64,000 nt of DNA from Delftia acidovorans. GTDB lineage: Bacteria; Pseudomonadota; Gammaproteobacteria; Burkholderiales; Burkholderiaceae_C. The stretch lies in assembly GCA_031286585.1 (NCBI GenBank), contig JAITUC010000018.1, positions 1 through 64,000 of the forward strand, read 5' to 3'. Shown piece by piece: positions 8,851-22,040 of this stretch; the stretch's first letter is position 1, and each line of letters starts with the position of its first letter. The translations under genes and the position numbers were made by a program. The notes beneath the pieces are model-generated. The model worked only from the letters and a program-made list of their open reading frames with translations. It did not search any database and had not been told where the DNA came from.

Positions 8851-8908
8851 TTAGAAGCTGAGGAAGATGAAGGAGCGGCGGCGTTGGGTTGCGTCCAATA
8901 GCTTAAGG

Positions 8909-10186
8909 CTATTGGGTGCTGTCTGCCAGTTGATCGGTCCAGGCCAGGGCCTGCAGATGGGCCCAGTTGATCTGCTGGCTGCTCAGGCGCAGTGCGCCTG
9001 CGCTGCGGTTGAAGGCGTCGTCGTCGCTGGCTTCGCAGGCCTGGGCCAGGATCAGCAGTTCGCCCAGCACGCCTTCATGGCGCAGCACAGCGGCGGAGAC
9101 GGCATCTGGCACGGGGATCAGGCTCATGGCCACATCCTGGGGCAGGTCCAGCATGCTGCCCAGCAGCGAAAAAATACCGACGACGAAAGCCTGGTCGGCG
9201 TCTTCCTCGGTCAGCGATTCCTGGGCCAGCAGCTCCATCAGCCGCCCGCGGATCACGGCGGTCTGGCCGATGGCCGGCGGCGGCCCGCCATTGCGCGATG
9301 CGGTCAGCAGCATGGCCGCCCAGCGGAACAGCTTCTTGAGGCCCATGAGCATCACGGCCTGGCGGAAGGAGGTGATCTCGCGTTGCACGCCAAAACCCAC
9401 GGAATTGATCAGGCGCATCAGGTTGAAGGCCAAGCCCGCATCCTTCTTGAGCACATCCTCGATGGCATCCGTGCTGGCCTGCTGGCGCACCAGATTCAGC
9501 AGTTGGACGATGCTTTGCTGCGAGGGCGACAGCAGCTTGGTGCGCACCACCGTGGGCCGTGCAAACCAGAAGCCCTGGAACAGCTGGATGCCCAGGCGGC
9601 CGACCTGCTCATGCTGCTGGGCGCTTTCCACCTTCTCGGCGATCAGTTCGGCGCGCGTGTGGCGGCCGGCGAAGTTGACCAGCACGGCCAGTTGATCGGG
9701 GGCCAGCACGGACAGGTCGAACTTGATGTAGTCGGCCAGGGGCAGCCAGGCCGCATAGGCGGACTCCAGCACCGTGTGATTGAAGGCCAGGTTGAAACCG
9801 CGCGCGCGCAGATTGCTGAGGATGGGCAGGCGGGCCTGCACCTCCTGCTGCGCGGCCAGGCCCAGCGGCGGAATCTCCAGCACGACCTTGTCGGGATTGA
9901 GCAGCTCCAGGTGCCCGCCGGCCAGGCTTTCATGCGTGCAGTTGACGAACATCAACTTGGTGCCGACCAGATCCTCTTCGCCGGCATGCGACAGGGCCGT
10001 GAACACCAGGGACACGTCCGAGGCCGCCGTATGGTCCGGGTAGGCGCGCGAACGGTTGAAAAGCTCGTAGCCGATGATCTGCTGCACCCCGTTGACGATG
10101 GCCTGGCGCGCAATCATTCCCCGGTCTGCGGACGCGGGGCTGGCCGCAGGGGCATCGTTGAAGAGATGGACAGGCAATTCGGTCAT
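8909..10186 (-). CDS. EAL-HDOD protein with degenerate EAL domain (copy 2)
   Basis: A 425-aa paralogue of the downstream gene, collinear over its whole length. Shared segments include RQAIVNG/GYELFNRS, VNCTHESLAGGHLEL, LIAEKVESAQQ, LFQGFWFARP and FRQAVMLMGLKKLFRW. The DDFG catalytic loop is again missing (FNHT at that position), so both copies appear to have lost phosphodiesterase activity in the same way, before duplication. The end NWAHLQALAW is nearly identical between copies. The 202-bp upstream gap carries a long inverted repeat (10272-10309). The function is presumably regulatory; nothing nearby (motility, biofilm or competence genes) narrows it down. Confidence 0.85.
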   Translation of the reverse strand: MTELPVHLFNDAPAASPASADRGMIARQAIVNGVQQIIGYELFNRSRAYPDHTAASDVSLVFTALSHAGEEDLVGTKLMFVNCTHESLAGGHLELLNPDKVVLEIPPLGLAAQQEVQARLPILSNLRARGFNLAFNHTVLESAYAAWLPLADYIKFDLSVLAPDQLAVLVNFAGRHTRAELIAEKVESAQQHEQVGRLGIQLFQGFWFARPTVVRTKLLSPSQQSIVQLLNLVRQQASTDAIEDVLKKDAGLAFNLMRLINSVGFGVQREITSFRQAVMLMGLKKLFRWAAMLLTASRNGGPPPAIGQTAVIRGRLMELLAQESLTEEDADQAFVVGIFSLLGSMLDLPQDVAMSLIPVPDAVSAAVLRHEGVLGELLILAQACEASDDDAFNRSAGALRLSSQQINWAHLQALAWTDQLADSTQ

Positions 10187-10271
10187 GGAGTGTTCGGTCG
10201 AGGAGGCACGGGAAGCAGCAGATCCGATTGTAGGAATGTTCTGAATAAATATGGCCGACAGGCAGTGTCTG

Positions 10272-10309
10272 CTAGGACAAGTCCGATTGCGGAGTCGGGC
10301 TTGTCCTAG
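10272..10309. repeat. Inverted repeat between the EAL-HDOD pair and DUF455 gene
   Basis: CTAGGACAAG at 10272-10281 is exactly inverted as CTTGTCCTAG at 10300-10309. The arms extend inward with one wobble mismatch to about 15 bp around an 8-base loop. A further CCTAGTTTG follows at 10318. There is no T-run on either strand right after the stem, so this is more likely an operator or mRNA structure in the leader of the EAL-HDOD genes, or a weak terminator of the DUF455 gene, than a canonical terminator. Confidence 0.7.
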
Positions 10310-10388
10310 TTTGCCATCCTAGTTTGTAAACCATTGTGTGGCCATGCGGACGGGACGGGTCTGTACGCATGGCTGCGGCAGTCCTTCT

Positions 10389-11195
10389 TCAGACCTGCTG
10401 CAGCCAGGCCAGCTCGGTATCGGTGAAGCCTGCGGCGCGGCGCGCGCGCTCGTTGAAGGGCGGGCGCAGGCGCGGCGCCTCGTAGCGCTGCGTCAGATGC
10501 TGGTAGTGCGCCTCGGGCTCCAGGCCTTCCCGTTCGCACAGCCAGCGGTACCAGTGGTTGCCTATGGCCACGTGGCCCACTTCCTCGCGCAGGATGATGT
10601 CGAGGATGTCCACGGCCGCCAGCGCATCGGGCGCGCGCGTGTTGCGCAGCTTGTTCTGGATCTGGGGCGTGGCGTCCAGGCCCCGTGCCTCCAGCGTGCG
10701 TGGCACCAGGGCCATGCGGGCCACCACGTCATGCGCGGTCTTCTCGCACATGGTCCACAGGCCCTGGTGGGCCGGGAAGTCGCCGTAGTCGTGGCCCAGG
10801 TGCGTGCGCAGGTGCTCGCGCAGCAGGCGAAAGTGCTTGGCTTCCTCGGCGGCCACCTGCAGCCAGTCCAGGTAGTACTGCTGCGGCATGCCGTCAAAGC
10901 GCCAGACGGCATCCAGCGCCAGATTGATGGCGTTGAACTCGATGTGGGCAATGGCGTGGATCAGCACGGCCCGGCCTTCGGGCGTGGCCGGCGAGCGCCT
11001 TGCAACGGCGGTGTGATGGCGCAGCTCGGGCCGCAGCGGGCGGCCGGGCAGGTCCGGTGCGGGATCGGGCAGGGCCGGGGCCTGCGCCGCTATTGAATAA
11101 AGCGCCTGCCGTGCATACATGTCCAGCGCGGCGGCGGCCTTTTCTTCAGGGTCCGGGAGGCACAAAACCTCAAGGGCGCGGTGACGTAACTCCAT
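10389..11195 (-). CDS. DUF455 ferritin-like domain protein
   Basis: A 268-aa member of the DUF455/COG2833 ferritin-like helical family. Pairs of metal-ligand-type residues are visible: IAHIEFNAINLALD, VAAEEAKHFRLLREHL, CEKTAHDVVARMA and ILREEVGHVAIGNHW, the E-x2-H and E-E-x2-H motifs of a four-helix di-iron bundle. The biochemical role is not established to my knowledge; MiaE-like hydroxylases share the fold. I start at the ATG at 11195 because the reading frame further upstream is the antisense of the neighbouring carbonic anhydrase gene. That neighbour is divergent, 54 bp away. Confidence 0.82.
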   Translation of the reverse strand: MELRHRALEVLCLPDPEEKAAAALDMYARQALYSIAAQAPALPDPAPDLPGRPLRPELRHHTAVARRSPATPEGRAVLIHAIAHIEFNAINLALDAVWRFDGMPQQYYLDWLQVAAEEAKHFRLLREHLRTHLGHDYGDFPAHQGLWTMCEKTAHDVVARMALVPRTLEARGLDATPQIQNKLRNTRAPDALAAVDILDIILREEVGHVAIGNHWYRWLCEREGLEPEAHYQHLTQRYEAPRLRPPFNERARRAAGFTDTELAWLQQV

Positions 11196-11249
11196 CCCTA
11201 CAATTCTAGGTTTCCTGCCATCACCAATAATTGACGGAGACAAAGACCC

Positions 11250-11774
11250 ATGGCGATTTATGAACTGGATGGAGTGGCCCCTGAAGTGGCGGCATCGGCC
11301 TGGGTGGCCGACAGCGCCGAGGTGATGGGCAATGTGCAGCTGGCCGAAGACGCCAGCATCTGGTTCGGCGCCGTGCTGCGCGGCGACTGCGAGAGCATCT
11401 CCATCGGCGAGGGAAGCAATATCCAGGACGCCAGCGTGCTGCATGCCGACCTGGGCAAGCCGCTGGTCGTGGGCCGCCACGTGACCGTGGGCCACCAGGT
11501 CATGCTGCATGGCTGCACCATCGGCGACGAGTCGCTGATCGGCATCGGTGCCGTGGTGCTCAACGGCGCGAAGATCGGCAGGAACTGCCTGGTCGGCGCG
11601 GGTGCCCTCATCACCGAAGGCAAGGAGTTTCCCGATGGTTCGATGATCATCGGCAGCCCGGCCAAGGCCGTGCGCCAATTGACGCCCGAGCAGATCGAAG
11701 GCTTGCGCCGCAGCGCCCAACACTATGTCGACAATGCGCGCCGGTTCAAGACCGGGTTGCGCAAGCTGGGCTGA
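11250..11774 (+). CDS. Gamma-class carbonic anhydrase family protein
   Basis: A 174-aa left-handed beta-helix protein of the gamma-carbonic anhydrase/YrdA-PaaY group. Hexapeptide repeats run from about residue 15 to 140. The three zinc ligands expected for the family are at His65 (VLHAD), His82 and His87 (VGHQVMLHG), and Arg44-Asp46 (LRGD) is the usual trimer salt-bridge region. Whether it hydrates CO2 or has another role cannot be read from sequence. The start at ATG 11250 has GACGGAGAC upstream. It is followed 35 bp later by hslO on the same strand, so the pair may form an operon. Confidence 0.9.
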   Translation: MAIYELDGVAPEVAASAWVADSAEVMGNVQLAEDASIWFGAVLRGDCESISIGEGSNIQDASVLHADLGKPLVVGRHVTVGHQVMLHGCTIGDESLIGIGAVVLNGAKIGRNCLVGAGALITEGKEFPDGSMIIGSPAKAVRQLTPEQIEGLRRSAQHYVDNARRFKTGLRKLG

Positions 11775-11809
11775 GCGAGGCCCGGCACTTTTTTACGGAA
11801 TCCATCAGC

Positions 11810-12802
11810 GTGTCTGAACTGCATAAATTCATCTTCGAAGGCCTGCCCGTGCGCGGCTCCATCGTCCGCCTCACCGACGCCTGGCAGGAAATCCTGCAAC
11901 GCCGCGCGGACAACGGCGAGACCGGCGCCTACCCCGCCGCCGTGCGCGAACTGCTGGGGGAAATGGCGGCTGCCGGCGTGCTCATGCAGTCCAACATCAA
12001 GTTCAACGGCGCCCTGGTCTTCCAGGTCATGGGCGACGGCCCGGTCAAGCTGGCCGTGGCCGAGGTGCAGTCCGATTTCGGCCTGCGTGCCACCGCCACC
12101 CTGATCGGGGAGGCTCCCGAAGGCGCCACGATGGAGCAGCTGCTCAATGTGAACGGTGGTGGCCGCTGCGCCATCACGCTGGATCCCAAGGGACGCCAGC
12201 CGGGCCAGCAGCCCTACCAAGGCGTGGTGCCTCTGCAGGATGCGCAAGGCCGCAGGTTCTCCAAGGTGTCCGATGCGCTGCAGCACTACATGCTGCAGTC
12301 CGAGCAGTTGGACACCGTGCTGGTGCTGGCCGCCAATGACCAGCTGGCTGCCGGCCTGCTGATCCAGCGCATGCCGGTCAAGGGCGAGGCCAACCTGGCC
12401 TCCGCCACCGAAAGCGAGCAAGCCGGGCAGGACGCCATCGGCCTGAACGAGGACTACAACCGCATCGCCACGCTGGCCGCCAGCCTGACGCGCGACGAAC
12501 TGCTCACGCTGGATGTGGAAACCATCCTGCGGCGCCTGTTCTGGGAAGAGAAGCTGATGCGCTTCGTCCCCCAGCAGGACGAAGAGCGCCCGCGCTTTGC
12601 CTGCACCTGCAGCCGTGAGCGCGTGGGCGCCATGCTGGTCTCGCTGGGCATTGAAGAGGTGGACAGCATCCTGGAGGAGCGCGGCAATATCGAGGTGGGC
12701 TGCGACTTCTGCGGCAAGCAGTACGAGTTCGATCCCATCGATGCCGCCCAGCTGTTCACCGAGGCCGGCAAGCAGCCGCCGACCTCGACGAACGTCCAGT
12801 AA
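11810..12802 (+). CDS. hslO: Redox-regulated chaperone Hsp33
   Basis: A 330-aa Hsp33 homologue, a cytoplasmic holdase switched on by oxidation. The C-terminal zinc-switch cysteines are all present: Cys265 and Cys267 (CTC) and Cys298 and Cys301 (CDFC). The N-terminal part has GSIVRLTDAWQEIL, MQSNIKFNGALVFQVMGDGP and GRCAITLD. The gene starts with GTG at 11810 (VSELHKFIFEG). It is slightly longer than the E. coli protein, as is usual in betaproteobacteria. It lies just after the carbonic anhydrase gene and converges with the minus-strand gene at 12815. Confidence 0.94.
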   Translation: MSELHKFIFEGLPVRGSIVRLTDAWQEILQRRADNGETGAYPAAVRELLGEMAAAGVLMQSNIKFNGALVFQVMGDGPVKLAVAEVQSDFGLRATATLIGEAPEGATMEQLLNVNGGGRCAITLDPKGRQPGQQPYQGVVPLQDAQGRRFSKVSDALQHYMLQSEQLDTVLVLAANDQLAAGLLIQRMPVKGEANLASATESEQAGQDAIGLNEDYNRIATLAASLTRDELLTLDVETILRRLFWEEKLMRFVPQQDEERPRFACTCSRERVGAMLVSLGIEEVDSILEERGNIEVGCDFCGKQYEFDPIDAAQLFTEAGKQPPTSTNVQ

Positions 12803-12814
12803 ATACGCTCGAAG

Positions 12815-13312
12815 TCAGTCTCGCCCGCTGCGCAGCGCGTCGAACAATCGCCGCTCGCAGTCCGGGTCGCTGCACTGCTCGCAGCCATAGGGGCGAGGGC
12901 GGGCGCCGCGTTGCACGGGGCTTGCAGGCAGCCAGGACCAGTCCATCTGAGGTGCCTTGAGCCTGAGCGACTCGGCCAGCTGCTGCCATTGCCGGGCGGT
13001 ATTGCCGTAGAGCACCACGTAGTCGCGCGACTGGCTTTGCAATTGGTCGCGCCAATGCTGGAGCTGTGCGGCAGGGCCCTTGTCCACCCCTTCGTGCTCG
13101 GTGACGGAGGCTCTCCAATCCAGTCCCAGCAGGTAGACGGCCCCATGTTCCGGCAGAGACTGCCCCGTCTCTGCCGCCAGGCATTGCCAGTCAGCAGGAG
13201 AGGTTCCGTGGTGCCGCCAGGCCTGGCGCAGTGCATGGGCCATCGAAAGCGCGAGCGCGGGCGGTGATCCCAGAAGAATCACCGGAGGCGGGGGCAAGCG
13301 GTCTGTGTCCAA
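12815..13312 (-). CDS. Conserved-looking hypothetical protein next to ftsB
   Basis: A 165-aa protein I do not recognise. It begins with a proline-rich strand (LPPPPVILLGSPPALAL) that resembles the first beta-strand of a Rossmann-like fold. It continues through YLLGLDW, YVVLYGNTARQWQQL and ends in a Cys cluster, GCEQCSDPDCERRLFD (C-x2-C-x4-C). A sequence-independent sign that it is real is the clean codon pattern and its position after ftsB on the same strand. The start is uncertain: TTG 13312 has GAGACAGG just upstream; a GTG a little downstream (VILLGS) or an internal ATG (MAHALRQ) are alternatives. A metal or nucleotide role is a guess. Confidence 0.6.
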   Translation of the reverse strand: MDTDRLPPPPVILLGSPPALALSMAHALRQAWRHHGTSPADWQCLAAETGQSLPEHGAVYLLGLDWRASVTEHEGVDKGPAAQLQHWRDQLQSQSRDYVVLYGNTARQWQQLAESLRLKAPQMDWSWLPASPVQRGARPRPYGCEQCSDPDCERRLFDALRSGRD

Positions 13313-13377
13313 ATACCTGTCTCGGCTTGCGCGCAGGCCCGGGTGAAGGGCGCGGGCGCCTTGTTGCAAAAGCACAA

Positions 13378-13396
13378 GGCCGGCATGACGCCGGCC
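13378..13396 (-). terminator. Possible terminator after ftsB
   Basis: GGCCGGC (13378-13384) and GCCGGCC (13390-13396) form a 7-bp perfect stem with a 5-base loop, 23 bp past the ftsB stop on the minus strand. Only a short, interrupted T-run follows, so it may be a weak or partial terminator between ftsB and the downstream gene. Confidence 0.45.
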
Positions 13397-13418
13397 CTGA
13401 TGCAGAAAATCCCAACCC

Positions 13419-13697
13419 TCAGCGCCGCACGATCTGCACGAAGATCTCGTTGGGCTTGACCATGCCCAGTTCGCTGCGGGCCTTTTCCTCGACCATGGCC
13501 AGGCCGTCCTTGAGGTCGTTGACTTCGGAGGCCAGGCGGTCGTTCTCGGCCTTTTCCAGGGCATTGGCCACGTTCTGGTCGTGGATCTGCTGCTGCAGTT
13601 CCTTGACATAGGCCACGCTGCCATGGCCCAGCCACAACTGCGCGTGCACGGCAGCGAGCAGGGCGAGCAGGACAAGGGGGACGACGCGGTTGACCAT
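13419..13697 (-). CDS. ftsB: Cell division protein FtsB
   Basis: A 92-aa bitopic divisome protein. MVNRVVPLVLLALLAAVHAQLWLGHGS gives one N-terminal membrane helix. A periplasmic leucine-zipper-type coiled coil follows (VKELQQQIHDQNVANALEKAENDRLASEVNDLKDG, heptad pattern), then the conserved EKARSELGMVKPNEIFVQIV segment. FtsB bridges FtsL and FtsQ at midcell. The position just downstream of eno is the classical one in proteobacteria. I start at the ATG at 13697, right before the hydrophobic helix; the frame is open further upstream but enters the eno terminator. Confidence 0.93.
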   Translation of the reverse strand: MVNRVVPLVLLALLAAVHAQLWLGHGSVAYVKELQQQIHDQNVANALEKAENDRLASEVNDLKDGLAMVEEKARSELGMVKPNEIFVQIVRR

Positions 13698-13721
13698 GGG
13701 AGCAGAGATGTCGCTGAAAGG

Positions 13722-13754
13722 AAAAAGGCTTGCAGGCCGGATGGCTTGCAAGCC
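13722..13754 (-). terminator. Rho-independent terminator between eno and ftsB
   Basis: GGCTTGCAGGCC (13727-13738) pairs with GGCTTGCAAGCC (13743-13754) over 12 bp with one wobble and a 4-base loop. On the minus strand it is followed by five Ts (13722-13726). It lies right after eno and 25 bp before the ftsB start, so it probably limits read-through from the strongly expressed eno into ftsB. Confidence 0.8.
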
Positions 13755-13763
13755 TAACGCTTT

Positions 13764-15811
<2,048 letters not shown>

Positions 15812-15846
15812 GGTGTCCTCCTCCGCATCATGACGGTTTGATCCGG

Positions 15847-16137
15847 TCAGACGCCTTCCACGCAGACCATGCGCATGATGGATGCGCCTTCGCGTGCCTC
15901 GCGGGCACGCAGGTACTCGGGCGTGTCGTAGAAGGCCCGGGCGGCCTCGAAGCTGGGGAACTTGAGGATCACGGTGCGGCCGGGGTTCCAGTCCCCCTCC
16001 AGCACTTCGACCTTGCCGCCGCGCACGCAGACTTCGGCGCCATGCACGCGCATGGCCTCGGTGCTCCACTTGCGGTATTCCTCGTACTGCTCGGGTTGGG
16101 TGACGGTGACGGACGCGATGATGTAGCCGCTGGCCAT
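15847..16137 (-). CDS. DUF1330 domain protein
   Basis: A 96-aa dimeric alpha/beta-barrel-type (ferredoxin-like) protein of the DUF1330 family. GYIIASVTVTQPEQYEEYRK at the start, VRGGKVEVLEGDW and RTVILKFPSFEAARAFYDTPEY are the family hallmarks. The molecular function is not known. It is 3 bp from the kdsA stop on the same strand, so it is almost surely co-transcribed with pyrG and kdsA. Confidence 0.9.
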   Translation of the reverse strand: MASGYIIASVTVTQPEQYEEYRKWSTEAMRVHGAEVCVRGGKVEVLEGDWNPGRTVILKFPSFEAARAFYDTPEYLRAREAREGASIMRMVCVEGV

Positions 16138-16140
16138 GGG

Positions 16141-16998
16141 TCAGACTCCAAAGTCGTTTTCGAGGAAGCCGTTGCGCTTGGTCACGTCGTCGAGCGCGAC
16201 CAGAGTTTCGAGCAGGGCCTTCATGTGCTTGAGCGGCACGGCGTTGGGGCCGTCGCTGAGGGCGCAGGGGGGATTGGGATGGGTTTCCATGAACAGGCCC
16301 GCCACGCCGACGGCCACGGCCGCGCGCGAGAGCACGGGGACCATCTCGCGCATGCCGCCGCTGCTGGTGCCGTTGCCGCCGGGCAACTGCACGCTGTGCG
16401 TGGCGTCGAAGACGACGGGCGCGCCGGTCTCGCGCATGATGGACAGGCTGCGCATGTCCGAGACCAGGTTGTTGTAGCCGAAGCTGGCGCCGCGCTCGCA
16501 GGCCATGAAGCTGTCCTCCGGCAGGCCGGCTTCCTTGGCGGCGGCGCGGGCCTTGTCGATGACATTCTTCATGTCATGTGGGGCCAGGAACTGGCCCTTC
16601 TTGATGTTCACCGGCCGGCCCGACTGGGCCACGGCGCGGATGAAGTCGGTCTGGCGGCACAGGAAGGCCGGCGTCTGCAGCACGTCCACGACCTGGGACA
16701 CGACCGGGATTTCGGACTCGGTGTGCACGTCGGTCAGGATGGGGACCTGCAGGTCCTTCTTCACCTTGGCGAGGATTTCCAGGCCCTTGTCCATGCCCGG
16801 GCCGCGAAAGCTGGCGCCCGAGCTGCGGTTGGCCTTGTCGTAGCTGCTCTTGAAGATGAAGTGGATGCCCAGGGCCGCCGTGATTTCCTTGAGGTGCCCC
16901 GCCACGTCCATCTGCAGCTGTTCGGACTCGACGACGCAGGGGCCTGCAATGAGAAAGAAGCGCCGGTCGAGGCCGACATCGAAGCCGCAGAGTTTCAT
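16141..16998 (-). CDS. kdsA: 3-deoxy-8-phosphooctulonate (KDO-8-P) synthase
   Basis: A 285-aa KDO-8-phosphate synthase that condenses PEP with arabinose-5-phosphate for lipopolysaccharide inner core. Motifs: [42 protein letters not shown]-type [32 protein letters not shown] and [13 protein letters not shown]. The Asn of KANRSS and the metal-ligand pattern could indicate the non-metal class, but I do not rely on this. It follows pyrG by 40 bp on the same strand. Confidence 0.96.
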   Translation of the reverse strand: MKLCGFDVGLDRRFFLIAGPCVVESEQLQMDVAGHLKEITAALGIHFIFKSSYDKANRSSGASFRGPGMDKGLEILAKVKKDLQVPILTDVHTESEIPVVSQVVDVLQTPAFLCRQTDFIRAVAQSGRPVNIKKGQFLAPHDMKNVIDKARAAAKEAGLPEDSFMACERGASFGYNNLVSDMRSLSIMRETGAPVVFDATHSVQLPGGNGTSSGGMREMVPVLSRAAVAVGVAGLFMETHPNPPCALSDGPNAVPLKHMKALLETLVALDDVTKRNGFLENDFGV

Positions 16999-17038
16999 GG
17001 TGGGGTTTCCTTGGGAAATGGTGGGCGGCGGTGCGGGA

Positions 17039-20586
<3,548 letters not shown>

Positions 20587-20656
20587 CGGCGCGGGGCACA
20601 ATGCGCGCTTTGCTTTTCAAGAGAGCCTGCCGTGAGGCGCTCCCCAGATTGTTTCC

Positions 20657-21106
20657 ATGAACGTTGATATCAAGATCCTTGACGCGCGCCTGCGCGAGAA
20701 CATGCCCGCCTACGCCACGCCGGGGAGCGCGGGCCTGGACCTGCGCGCCTGCATCGATGCGCCGCTGACGCTGGAGCCCGGCCAATGGCAACTGGTGCCC
20801 ACGGGCATGGCCATGTACCTCAAGGACCCCGGCTACGCGGCCATGATCCTGCCGCGCTCGGGCATGGGCCACAAGCACGGCATCGTGCTGGGCAACCTGG
20901 TCGGGCTGATCGACAGCGACTACCAGGGCCAGCTCATGGTCAGCGCCTGGAACCGCTCGGCCACGGCCTTCACGCTGCAGCCCATGGACCGTCTGGCCCA
21001 GCTGATCATCGTGCCCGTGGTGCAGCCCAGCTTCAATGTGGTCGAGGAGTTCGAATCGGCTTCCGAGCGCGGCGCGGGCGGCTACGGCTCTACCGGCAAG
21101 CAATAA
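20657..21106 (+). CDS. dut: Deoxyuridine 5'-triphosphate nucleotidohydrolase (dUTPase)
   Basis: A 149-aa trimeric dUTPase that removes dUTP from the nucleotide pool. All five family motifs are visible: [45 protein letters not shown] and the flexible C-terminal [10 protein letters not shown] that closes the active site. The catalytic Asp is in LIDSDYQG. Length and order are standard. Confidence 0.96.
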   Translation: MNVDIKILDARLRENMPAYATPGSAGLDLRACIDAPLTLEPGQWQLVPTGMAMYLKDPGYAAMILPRSGMGHKHGIVLGNLVGLIDSDYQGQLMVSAWNRSATAFTLQPMDRLAQLIIVPVVQPSFNVVEEFESASERGAGGYGSTGKQ

Positions 21107-21169
21107 GGCGTTCAGCCAGAAATCGCCCGCAGCGCCGCTGCCAGGGCATTGCTCCAGGGAGGAATCCGC

Positions 21170-21994
21170 ATGGCCAGGCCATCCCGGCGCACGCGCCACC
21201 GCCCATCCGCGTCATGGACGCGCGTGATGCTGACGCAGGAAGACCGCATGCGCCGCCGCCTGCAGCAGCGCCACTGGCTGCGCCTGCATGCGGCACTGAC
21301 GGGAGGGTTGAGCCTGGCCGGCATGTCGCTGTTGAGCCTGGGCCTGCTGCACGCGGGCCTGCACAGCATGGCGCTGCGCTATGGCGTGGCCCTGGCCTGC
21401 GGCTATCTGCTGTACCTGCTGCTGCTGCGCCTGTGGGCCGAATGCATGCTGCGCCGCGACTGGGAGGTGTCCGATGTTCCCGATGTGACGCCCGGCGGCA
21501 GCGGTTCTTCACCGGCCCGCACGCCGGAGGCTGGCGGATTCGACAGCGGGCAGGGCGGCTCGTATGGCGGCGGTGGCTCCAGCGGCAGCTGGGATGACGG
21601 CGGCGCGCTGTCCGAGGCTGCGTCCTCCGCATCGAATGGCTTTGATCTGCCGGGCATCGATGGGCTGGACGACGGCGCCATCGTCCTGGTCCCGGTGCTG
21701 CTGGTGTTTGCGGCGCTGCTGGTCGCGGTCACGGGGGCAGGCTCGCTGCTGTGGCTGGTCTTTGGGGCCGACCTGTTCCTGGCCGTGGCGGTGGAAGTGG
21801 CCTTTGCGCTGCTGATGGCGCGAACGCTCTATGTGGTGGAGCGCGAAGGCTGGCTGCTGGCCGCGCTGCGCCTGAGCTGGAAGCCGGTGCTGGGCGCACT
21901 GGTGGCCGCCGTGGCGCTTGGCGCGCTGGCCGACTGGCTGTTTCCCCAGGCAGACACCCTGGTGCAGGTGCTGCGCGCGCTGAGAGGGCATTGA
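21170..21994 (+). CDS. Uncharacterised membrane protein with Gly/Ser-rich linker
   Basis: A 274-aa protein I cannot assign to a family. Its start at ATG 21170 is set by a strong GGAGGA seven bases upstream. The N-terminus is very basic (MARPSRRTRHRP). Two membrane helices (about residues 43-65 and 68-87) are followed by a low-complexity linker with GGSYGGGGSSGSWDDGG. Three more hydrophobic segments lie in the C-terminal third (VLVPVLLVFAALLVAV; ADLFLAVAVEVAFALL; VLGALVAAVALGALA). Such Gly-rich tracts are often extracytoplasmic linkers. It follows dut by 63 bp; no functional link is evident. Confidence 0.7.
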   Translation: MARPSRRTRHRPSASWTRVMLTQEDRMRRRLQQRHWLRLHAALTGGLSLAGMSLLSLGLLHAGLHSMALRYGVALACGYLLYLLLLRLWAECMLRRDWEVSDVPDVTPGGSGSSPARTPEAGGFDSGQGGSYGGGGSSGSWDDGGALSEAASSASNGFDLPGIDGLDDGAIVLVPVLLVFAALLVAVTGAGSLLWLVFGADLFLAVAVEVAFALLMARTLYVVEREGWLLAALRLSWKPVLGALVAAVALGALADWLFPQADTLVQVLRALRGH

Positions 21995-22040
21995 AAGGAC
22001 CCTGGGAGGGCACAGAGCCGCTGCTGCGCGGCTGCGGCCG

